Source: Sphaerolaimus hirsutus
Lineage: Eukaryota > Nematoda > Chromadorea > Monhysterida > Sphaerolaimidae
Direction: 5' to 3'
Assembly: GCA_964036195.1 (NCBI GenBank)
Contig: OZ038450.1
Coordinates: 17,052,701-17,116,700, forward strand
Length of the DNA stretch: 64,000 bases
Every line of letters begins with the position of its first letter. Positions within the stretch are counted from its first letter, which is position 1. This document shows, in pieces, positions 24,480 to 36,400 of the stretch. The translations under genes were made by a program, and so were the position numbers. Under the pieces are notes generated by a model. The model had not been told where the DNA came from, ran no database searches, and saw nothing but the letters and a program-made list of their open reading frames with translations.

Positions 24480-27400
24480 TTAGTCAAATTTGCTCACCAC
24501 AACACGGCGGCCGTGGTGCACCGAGCGAATGAACTGTTCGTGCCTATTGTCCAGTCCACCCACCAGCTCGTCACTGGCCACACCAGTCACAGGCCAGGGC
24601 CTGATGATGGCAGCCGGAGGCTCTATCGGCACCTCGACCGTGGGATGTTCACCCGGGAGCCGATGCACACCGTCCCTGCCCATCCTAGGGTCCAGGCTGA
24701 AATTTTTGTTTTTATTAGAATCTTTCCTACTCAAATGTTTACTTTCAAATTGATCTTTCCTACTCAATTTTCTAACTTCCTCAACAAACCTAATGGAAGG
24801 CGTCTTGAGTGCAATGCACGGCTCCGAATAGAAGTTATCAGACACCGCCTGAAGAAAATTTCTGCCCTTGTGCTCAGTCCAGGGCCTGCCCAAATACAAC
24901 CAATCTGGGCGGTTGTCAAGAGGCGCCACACCAGTGCTAGTGCGTATCCACTGGTGCCTCATGTAGTCGTACTCGTGCGGTAGAAGACAGTGCTGGTGCT
25001 CTAGAGTGTGGTTGGCAAGCTGGGGAACACGGTCCCACTCGGGCACGCCTATCAGAGTGCCATCCCGAGCCACCTGCAAGGGCACAGCCTGGATCACGGC
25101 CAGACCCAAGAACGGCTGAAAAATGTGTGTAGTTTTGTGTGTGATACTATTCAAAACTTCGGTAATTTCTTGTTTACTTTTCTTAGCTTCTTCATCACTC
25201 ATAACTTTGCATATGCGTCTCAAAGGGATGAGTTTTGAAGGCCTGTGTGGCTCCCCTATAGACCCTACATACGCGGCACTGTCTAATACTCGTCGCACCA
25301 CCAATGGACCTATCAGTTTTGGTAAAAATTTTGCGGTCTGTCCTGGTCTAGGTACGATGGGTTGTTTAACATATACTGCGTCGCCTACTTCTAACTTATT
25401 TCGTGGAAATTCTCCCTTTTTCGCTGTTTGTTGTTCATATGTTAATTTATTTCGTTGCGCTAGTTTCCAACTTTGGTAAATAGCTTCTCGCACGTAAGCG
25501 ATCGGACTACCGGAACTACGTAAAGCTAAACTTGGTCTTTGCAAAGCTTCGGGTAGAAACCACAGGAACGGTTTGAACCCGAACACCACCTCGTAACTGC
25601 TCAAACCAAGACTTGCGGAGTACGCAGTGCGTAAAGCTAGCATCATTGTCTGAAGCATGTCCGGCCAATCTTCATGTGCTTTAGCGAACTGGTTTATCAT
25701 AATTCCTAGACTTGTCTTGAAGCGATGGAACTGTTCTACCTTATTTGCTTGCGGATTCGCCAGCAAACATTGCTGATGACCTACTCGAAGAAACTTGAAA
25801 CATTCCTTCAAAGCCAAGAGATTTGAGCCTTGGTCAGAAATGCACATTCTTGGGAATCCGGTGAATGAGAAAACGTGAGTCATCAATGCTTGAGCAATTG
25901 TTGTTGCCTGCAGATCTCTTAACGGAGCTGCGAACGGGTAGTTGGAAAAGGGGCACAAAGCTGTCACCACAGCCTTGTAATCAGCTGTTGAAGAGTTATG
26001 CATGATATTGGAAATGTCAAAATAAAGAACATCAAAGGGGCGCCTTGATTCTGGCAGCTTCCTTTGTTCAGGGACCACCTGTCCCGTTTGTGCTTTATGC
26101 GCGAAGCACCTGGGGCACTTCCTAATGTAATCTACCATGTCTTTGTATGCGTTATGCCAAGTAAAACAGTTCGTCATGCGTTTGTATGATCTCAAGGCGC
26201 CTTGATGGCCTCCCCACCCAGACGCGTGGTGGAGAGCCAGCACGGCTTGTCTCATTTCTTCTGGAACATACAGTAAAAGTGCTTGATCATTTGTCTGCTT
26301 CTTGTCAAAGAAATACAGTAAATTGTCTTCTACTACATACTGTGGTGCTGAAAGAACAACACGTCGAGCCAAATTCGAATCTGTCGGAACTGTACCGTCG
26401 TCTAAGAACTTCATCATGGAGGAACAGAATGGGTTCTCAGCCTGTCCTTTCTTGAATTTTTCTACGACACCATCTTGCTCAAGGAAATCTGAATAATTTT
26501 CCTTATCATAGTCAGAATCTTGTGGCAACTGACTCCTAGCAATTTGATCAGGAGTCAAATTTTTGTTTGGGTCATTTGGAATTATAGTTTTATGGATGTT
26601 TCGTTCTGTATCAGTCACAGTGACTTCAGGGATCATGGTTGAAGGAACAAGATGATCAAAAGAGTCTAGTGTGTCTGAATCGGTGGCGTTGGGCGCACTA
26701 GGCCCAGGGGTATCTGGCACAGTAGGCCACGGTTTTTGACGGTATGTCTTGCTGCGTGTTTCCATAGCCTGCAGCAAATGCTTTTCTACATGAGATTCCA
26801 TTTTCTTTTGTAATTCACAGTTGTCCTTACAATCTTCTCCACATATCTCCATTCTTTCATCATTTAAAACTTCATCAGCTGGATCAGGACGAGTTTCAGG
26901 CTGCTCACTGATGTCTTGATCACAGAAATCACGTGACAAGACATCTGCAGGATTTGTCTTACCAGGGGTGTATTTTATTGTCACGCCTGGGAAAGCGGAT
27001 ATAACAAGTGCCCATCGAGCGATTCTAGGGTTCTGTGCAGTGCTTCTGTCTCTGAGCAGATAACATGCTGCTGCGCAATCTGTGTGAACATCCACCTTGT
27101 AGAAATGAATAATGCTGCGCCAATGGATCAAAGAAGAAACAATGGCCAACATTTCAAAGTCATACGAGGCAAACTTGGATTCACTCTTACTTAGAGTCCG
27201 AGAGTAATAGCCAATGATGTTGTGGCGTTTTTCACAGTCAGCCTTTTGCGACAGAATGCCAGAGATTCCCTTCTTGGAACCGTCTGTGCATAAATCAAAT
27301 TTCTTTTCATAATTTGGTGCAGCTAGGATAGGTGCTTCCATTAACTTTTCTTTCATTAACCGCCATTCCTTATCTGCCTCAGGGGTCCAGACAAATGGTG

Positions 27401-30400
27401 CGTTGTCTTTTGTGGTAAGTAACTTGTTCAAGCTTCTAGTATTGGCTGCGAAATTGTGTATCCAGCTACGGTGCCAATTGCACAGGCCTAAGAAGGAACG
27501 AACTCCACTCTTGTCCTTGGGTGGTGGTAACTTACATATTGCTTCGATTTTTGACTTGTCAACTTCTCTACCTTCGGCGCTTATGTACTGGCCTAACATT
27601 TTTATTCTTCTGGCTGCGAATACAGTTTTTCTGAGGGCAATCCTGAAGCGATATTTTTGAAAACGGGCAAGTACTTCCTGGACATCATGTACATGTTGTG
27701 GGATGGTGGCAGAGACCGTGCAAATATCGTCAACGTAACATAGCGTATGGTCGATGCCCAACAGCATTACGGTCATGGCTAACGAAAATATGCCGGTACT
27801 CGTGGCGGCACCCTGTGGGAGGGACTTGAACCTTAAAATACCCCTTGCGGTTGAGATGGCAAACAGATCTCTGCTATTTGAGGACAAACTGATCATATCG
27901 TACGCCGAAAGTCCGTCAAATGAGCTCCATACAACTCCTAAGAGAAGTCTTTCAAGCAACTGTTTTAACGGGGCGACGGTCCCCTGTTCTAACTTACAGA
28001 GGCTATTTATCTTCCTTAAATCAAACACTGTACGCCAGTTCTTAATTGACGGAATTTCTTCGGGTTCGGCTGACGGCTTTCGTACGAGGAAAACGGGACT
28101 TGAGAAACGACTTACTCCAAACTCAGCCAAACCAAGTGATATCTGCCGAACAATCCAGTGATCGATCACCTGTTGCTCAAAATGACTTACTGGATATGGT
28201 CGAGCGATGAAACCTGGGTGTGACTCATCCTTAAGCCGAATGTCTGCAGTGAGAGCGGAGCATTCACCTCTGTCTGCTAATTCCAGCACGAAAACGGAGT
28301 GATACTTTAGCAACATGTCAAGAAATTCTTCCTTTTGACTAGGTGACAATACTGTGTCCTTGAAGTTTGCATCACGTCTGATGATCTCGTGTCTTTCCTG
28401 TATTGTCAATTGCGGCACTAATGGTTTTGCCATGTTTGGCAAACCCAATCTGTTCTCGGGTTCACCCTTTGGCATTACAGTTACTGTTGCTACAGCATTT
28501 GGAGTGTCTCGTTTTGCGGCTGTTTCGTCAGCCTCCTTTTTCAGGGAACATAATCTTTCCTTACCTGACCCTGGTGGAGCATCAGCTGCTGCTTCAGGAA
28601 ACAGTGTTAGCAAACTCTTTTCATTTATGTGCATATGAGACCAATTTTCTTTAGGACGGATGGTTTTCATACTATCTAACCAGCCGCCTATTCTTTCTTG
28701 GCATTCCTTTCCAGAAATCACTAATTTCTTCAAATGTGATCCGTATTGGGGTGTGAGAATTACAGGTATTTGGTTTCCGTCTTGGGTTGTATGTCCAGTC
28801 AAATACATAGGCGTTGGATCCTTGCCCAGGTTATTTGGTTTTGCTGGAGCAGATAGTAAAACTTCTTTATCTGGTAGGATTCCTAGAGCACGATGCATTG
28901 GTGCGCCTATTTGTTTTACTTTTGCTAGTGGTCTGTCACTAGGGATGGTGATGTCAGATCTATTTGGGTTGAACACTGGGATACTACCAGACAGAACATA
29001 ACTCTTTCTTTCTTGGTCAAACGATCGTTCTATATCAATCAGCGTTGGATAAATCTTCACTCTGTAAACACGCATCATCTTCTCAATTGGTGCGCAAACA
29101 TAGTTCTTTTCTAGTTTCTTGTCCTTCAGAACTAGTGCGAGAAAATCTGGGGTGATGTCAGGTGCGAAAATCTTTACTGACGTGAAGCTAAGTGGACTTA
29201 TCTTGTATCTGTTTCCTGTATACATTATTAATGTGTGTTGAACTGCTGAATCTTGTGGTATATTGAAACGAATAGTCTTGCCACTGAGGAACTTTATTTC
29301 TCCAATATTTAGGTTTTTATTCTCATTATCTCTATAGAAGGTGACTCGAAAATCTCCCCATTGTCTGAGAGTTTTGAAGCCTATATACATGTCGCATGAA
29401 ATTCCATCCAAAATCAGTGCACTGACGGCAAAGGGTACTCCGTCCAAGTGTACAGATATGTTACACACTCCTACTGGCGTCAAATCGGTTCCATCTGCTA
29501 CTGAAATAGAAATTGCTGTGGATTTGTAAACTAAATTTAAAGCATCAACTACTCTCTTGTGGATGCAAGAAATTGATGCACCAGTGTCGATAATACACTT
29601 AATTTGTTTTCCTTTTACAGATCCTGGTACTGTCATAGTAATTCCTGGATCACCGTGGTCGGTTCTAACTTGTGTCATAGCGAACAATTTCTCATGATTA
29701 AATTTTGTGGTTTCTGTGGTGGTTTCAATTTCTGCAGGAAAGGTTCCAATACCATATTCTGACAAAGGTAAATTTGTAATAGAGTATTCCTGAAGATCTT
29801 GAACTTCCCCTAAAGAAGGTTCTGCTGTCTCAGCAGTAGTGGAGTTGGAAAAACAGCGTTGAATGAGCTGGAATCCAATTACACAGAGTAACGAAAATCC
29901 TAGATTAGTCATATATGACCAAATTCTCATACAGATGGAAAGGTTCCATTTCCAATGGTTTGCGTTGGTTTCTTGTGCGCTGGCACCACTAATCATCAGT
30001 GCTAGCACAGCCAAAATGATCGGTGCGGTACGTATGCGTCCACGCATGGATGCTAAAACTTCTCTTTCAGGGTCATGGTCTATATTTCCATCTATTTCTC
30101 GCAACAACTCTGGTGAGAAACGAATGCTGGGGAAACGTTGAAGACCGGAATATTTTACTCTAGGTGGAAGGTCTAGTGTGTTCGGTCGTTGGACTTCTGA
30201 ATGATCTGGTTCTGGTATTTCATCTTGGCTTACAAATGTTTGTACAGTTCTCCAGGTGTTGAGTGCAGTAGCTTTTACTCGCAACACCATATGGAGTATC
30301 CACCTACAAATTTGTCCGATAACATCTCGTACCCATTGATATCTGATGAAAAGATAGCATCCTCCTAAGATTGCTATGAAACCTACAATAATCCACATTA

Positions 30401-33400
30401 GATTCAAAAGGAACTGAATTGGTCCACGAATTGTGCGTGGTACAGCACTAGATGTGATCATGTGAATCATGTCATACTCAGTATTTATTGCTCGACCAGA
30501 GGCATTTAGCAATAACTCACCTGCATGAGTCACTACTTGTTCCAGACCATGCCCATGCAACATAGATGCTGTGCGGTCATTGTTTACTGAAAACAGGCTA
30601 GTATAGTGAATTAAACGGTCTATTTTCTTAGTTGCATCAATCTGTTGCATGTGCAAGTATTGAAGGTTAGAGTAAATGATGGCATTATCCATTTCTAGGC
30701 CTGACAGGCCTAATGACTTGTTGAAAACAACCTGCTGTTGGATGAATTGTGGATTAACAAAAGCTGGAGTATGATGTACTTGCACTCCAACCATACTTCC
30801 ATCTTTAAGTGCAAAATATGTTCCATTATTATTTCGATAAACGGGCGGACGAATAGACGAACATGCCACTCTACTGGCCATTTCGACTAAGTCGGGGGAT
30901 GCTGGCATTTTAAAATATGTGCGGTTGTTGACTCGGACTGGCAGGAGGTTATAACAGGTGTCTCCTATTCGATGTGACAGGTACACATGGTCTGCTAAAA
31001 TCGTGTGACAGTGTGACAGAGACAACACATCACCGGCAAATTCCGCATTCACTGCCCAATCTCCAACAATGATGCGAGCAGCAGCTATGGGTGACAAATG
31101 CGCAATTGCTCTAACCATAAGTGCGTCATTTCGAGTCAAAGCACAAATTTGTTGTCGTAAAGTCTCAAAATTTTCATGCGCTTGGTGTGATAGAACTTGG
31201 TAAATATACTGATGTTGTGTTGCTGTGTTGGGATTCATCTTTCCTTGCCAAAATTCAGGATCAGTAACTTTAGTGAATTTTGAACATTCAGCGTCAAACA
31301 TCATTTTACATAATGCTTGCGTAGAATCGTTGCTTTGTAAAATGGCAATCAATGGACCTTGGTTTGTCAAATAGACAGCTTGAGAAACACAGTGCAAATT
31401 TACTGGACCACCTTTTATTGTGAAAGCTGACTGTTCAGTTGGTAACAGGATTGTTTTGTTATGCATTTTACCAATGTAAGTGCCGACAAACTCGTAAGGA
31501 CATGATGCAGCGGAAAGCGAATCAGGGTTCCATATTAGAGTTCCCTTTTTACTAGTGCAGACACCTGTGCTGGCCAAACACGCTGGCGAACTCTCTAAGT
31601 CTGTCATTATTTGTTGATGATTGAAAGTTGAAACTGTACCGAAAGTAACAATGTAATTATCCGTGTGTTGACTTGTACAATCATTCCAGGTGGGGAAGAC
31701 AATGTTTATCGGTATCATCGTTGACCACACTTGTGGTTGCAACTGTTGGAACTGATATTCATTGAATTTTTGGTCAAGAACAGCTTGTATCAACTTGGTA
31801 CATATTACCATAGGTGTTTCGATGAATTCGTCATGATATTCGTAAATGTATTCAGAAAAGAGCATGTTTGTGCATGCCGTAATCTCATGTCGCCTAGTCT
31901 GACAAAAGGTTGCGTTAGATGTTAGTGGTTTCCTTCTAGTTGTGTATACGTTTACAGCAACATCTACTACTGGGTGTTGTCTTGTTGCTGGCAATGCCGT
32001 TGTTGTCAGTATATTACATTGCGGAACTTCTGGCAATGCTATATACCAGGCTCCTATTGGTCTAGGACACATTTGTACTTTTAGAGGTTCCGCAAGCGCG
32101 TTGCCTATAGTGGTAAGTGTTAGCAACCCGAAAAGAATTGTCAACACTGTACTTCCCTTTGGAAACGCATATGCAAAGACTAATACTATGGTTATTAAAC
32201 TGACCCTATTCTGAATTGGACTGGTCTCGACAACTGGCTGTGGGGCCAGATACTCATCAGGCATGTCCTGAAGTGCAGAGCGGATGTGGAACTCGTTGTT
32301 CATGACCACCACACGTCTGTGGGCAGTGGCCAAATCTTTCAAGTGGTCAACGGTGAGACCCTCGTCAGGTGTTGGATCGACTGGGATCCCCTCATAGTAA
32401 ACCATGCTGATGGCCCTGTCGACCCGCCAGCGCAGCTCTCTAGCAATCATCTCAGCACACATCTCAATCTTTAGGCGGTTCACTGTGACTGTGACCGCAT
32501 CAGGCACGAACTCGCTGTCCATCAAGCCTGTGTTTTTTTTGTGGATATAAGTGATAACTTGTGACTTGAACCTGTGTTTTGAGTGATTCTTTATTTCGTC
32601 AGATAATTTCCTGTACAAACTGTGTTTTGAGTGACTCTTTATTTCGTCAGATAATTTCCCGTACAAACTGTGTTTTGAGCGATTCTTTATTTCGTCAGAA
32701 TATTGTTGTTTTAAAGCAAGACTGACCCAAACTTCGTTGAGTGATTCAAACAACTCACGCATGAGTGCGTCGTACGCCAATGCCTTGTTCACTGGGCACA
32801 TGCGCAAAACGTGAACCTTGGTGATGAATTCCACCACATCAAGCATGGTGAAGGCGAAGACTGCCGAGACTTCGGTGCAGCACCTGATATCTTCGGGCCG
32901 GGCCAAGAAGAAATACTGGTGGCGCGTGCACACCATCAACAGACGCCCTTGGAAGACCGGGGCATGCGCGATGAGATCTGTTGGGGACAGTAAAATCAAT
33001 AATACTTGGATAGGTGGATACCTAAACATATTTTTGACAAAACTGAACCCACCAGCCAACAGTGCATCATTGCCCTTGGCCATCGCGTTCATGATGCCAA
33101 AAGCCCAGTAGTAGCAATCGGCAGCCACCGTGGAACTCAAGCGGTTTTCAGCGTTGAGCATGTTGACAGAAAACTCTCTGATGGGAAAGCCATGCAGAGG
33201 GCGCCGAACAACAGTGTTGTCGAGGTTTGACGTAGCCACGCGGATGGTGTTGATGTAGCATCCACCCAGCTGGCATGCTATTTCAGTGTACTGTTGCCCG
33301 TAGTAGTGCTCGGCCAGACCCACCACCTTGTGGTATACTGGCGCTTTTGTCCCAAACACTGGTGGAACGGCCGCCAGGGAAGTGACTGCAATTTTTACTT

Positions 33401-36400
33401 TAGTTAATTTATTTTTGTTCTCCACCAACTGTCCTATAGACAGTGACCTATATGCCCACTCTACATTTCTGGGACATCCGTGTGGGGATGCCGCAGAAAT
33501 GAGCCCGTGCATACTGAGTGTCCACTGTCTACAAGGCAGCAGCAAAGACACCAGAGTTTTACACCATGATTTTATCAGATTTTTACACCATAACTTTATC
33601 TCAAACTGACCATCAGGGTAGCCAATCTGGTGCTCAAACTGCAAAGCAGGGTGGGTCATAGTGGAAGTCACCTTGCGTGGGCTGTCTGCAGGATAGCTCT
33701 TCAGTGAGGTGTCGATGTTCTTGCGACAATCGTAACTTGGTGGGTTGCGGAAGGGATCAGTCGAAAATGGCATAACTCGATCCTCTGGCTTGCCCTTCTC
33801 TCTGCGCTTTTTTTCAATGTTCTTCTGTCGCCTGAGACGAACTACTTGCTGCCTGTACATCTTGGCCCTCAAAGTTCTGGGTGGACACATGCGCTTCTGT
33901 CTGGCTTTAGCAGCTTTGAGTCTTTTCTTGTCATCAGTTTTGTCAGATGTGAAGTCTGAGATTGAATTATCATTTGTTTTATACTGTGTTAAAATGTTGT
34001 TTACATTGTGGCTTATTCTGTTACTTGTCATGTTACTTGTCAAATTAGATATGTCCATAGACAAGTCATTTTCTTTTTTGCTTTTGTCGCTGATTTTACT
34101 TGTCATTACCCGAGACACTTTACAAAACGGCATAAATTCTGCACTCCTCCATAACAGATAATTCGTATAATTCGATTTTTTATCTTTTCCATGTAATAAG
34201 TCAATAGAGTGGTGTTTTACCCACACAGATGTCTGATGCGCCAACCGAGGTCTAATGGCACATTTACACACGCCCGACGACAGTCTCACATCACACCAGG
34301 AGTTTTCCCGGCACCCTAGAAAGACTATAGTCCTATTTCTACATTGATGTCTAATGATACCGCGGGCAACGGCCGGTAGATGTCTATTGACACGGATATG
34401 TCTAGTGGCAAACTGGGAAAGTGTGCCCATAGCGTTCATCAGACTTGTATCCATTCTTCCGAAAAATTTATCTCTGAATTCCGGCTCGTTATCTAATTTT
34501 GTGAAAATTTGATGTCTAGGGCACAATTTTATTTCCAAAAGTTGCCGTAGACATTTCTGTTTCAATAGACACCTTACAAAATGCCTAGCGATACCCTGGA
34601 GCTCAGCAGATGGATGTCTGCTGATACACTGTGAAATTGTGGACAGATGTCTAGTGATACTCTGGAGATTTGCAGGCGGATGTCTAATGATACTGGCGTG
34701 TTCAGTGGCATGATGTGAATTTTGATGCTCAAAAGCGTGTTTCCTATTGTGTTCTTGAAACAGTATTTTCTCATCTAAATTTGACAGAAAACTGTTGTTT
34801 TTACACTTTAGATGTCCTTTGGGACTTTTGTGACACTGAACATGTCGTGTCATTAGACATCTTGTTGTGCACTGCAATAACTTTCCATATAAATATTTGA
34901 AAGCTTTAAGATTTTGGAATTTCAAATTTTTGCGCACATTTTTGTTCAGTGAGTTGACAAAAACAAAATGATTTTGATATGTCAATTGAATTATCCATTT
35001 CATATGGATCTTTATCGCAGGTTCGATTTCCGGTTTCCGGCTCATCTCATGTTTACATTTTGGTGTCAACTGGGCTGTCGATTGATCAAAATTGTCAGTT
35101 GACGTTGAATTTTCATTATCTGAAGTACTTCCAACTATTTGCACCTGTCCCATTTTTGGGTTTACACTCTTTTCTGAGAGCGTACCGGTGCGATTCCAGC
35201 CTCTGGCACGAGTGCGTACTTCTTTGAAACTTATGTGCTGGCACGTGGCCAATTGTTGGAATGATTCCAAATTTACTATTAAGTCCCGATGACCCGTGCC
35301 AGGGGTTAGATTGCACCGGCCCACTTTACAAAGTTCAAAAGAAGTTTCGGGGATGCCCAATGCATTGGGCAAGTACAAAGTGCCAGAATCTTCACTTTGT
35401 TTCTGGTTTTCTGGCGCTTCATAAGCGCCAGATTTTTTTGGTCCGAAGATTTTCCTTTTTATCTCCGGATCAAAGGCTTTTACCGCACTTTGCGGTACGC
35501 CGCACTCAATTAAGAGTTCATTTGCGACATTGATCGTCGCTTTCTTATTTTCCCTTTTCACACCTATCCTTTTCCACTTTTTCCTACATAATCTTTTTCC
35601 CACACAGGTTTTCACGTGGAAAAACGTGCGACAACACATTTCCACACTATCTACATGGTTTTCACCGGAACTCGTGGCGGTTTGGCCACTTTGACGTCTA
35701 TTTCCGATGGTTCGACTTCGGCGACTCTTGGCACCGTTCCAAATTTGTATTTCTACCAAATTTTGCCAATCAGGAGGAGATGTGGACCAGATCCGAGTCG
35801 GGCAGCATGGCGAGCGGGGAATTTTTTTGGGTTTTGAGTTGAAATTTTTGGATTTTGTAAGTGAGGGGGGGGAGAGGGTGGAGAAGGGGGGGAAGCGTGG
35901 CGTCAGTGCAAACTTTTGTATCTCAATACGACACTTTACGTTAAGTGTACTTTCGGTGTCAGTTTTTATAATCAGATAGTTATTTTCAGTAAATTTCAAA
36001 TTTTTCTGAAAATGGGGGGTTGCGAATAGGGGGGAAGGGTGGAGATGAGGCGTCAGAATCTTTAGTTGTATTCTGGCGCGACACTTTACAACTTCGGACT
36101 TGCTCGATTTAAATATTTGAAAATCTGAATATTTATTTGCATTTTCACTCAAATATTCCTTATTTTTGGGGGGGAATAGTGGCGTCAAAATTTCACCTGG
36201 CGTCAGACTTTTCAATTGTGTCCTGACGCGACAACTTACATTTACTTCATTAAATTGTGTACTTGATCGGAATTTTCTGTCGAAATTTTTATTAAAATTT
36301 TTCTCAATCTGGGGGGGGATTTTTGGGGGGAGTATTGGCGTCAATCTTCCTAAAACTTTTGTGACACAATACTTTACGTGGCTATTTCCAGTAATTTTAT

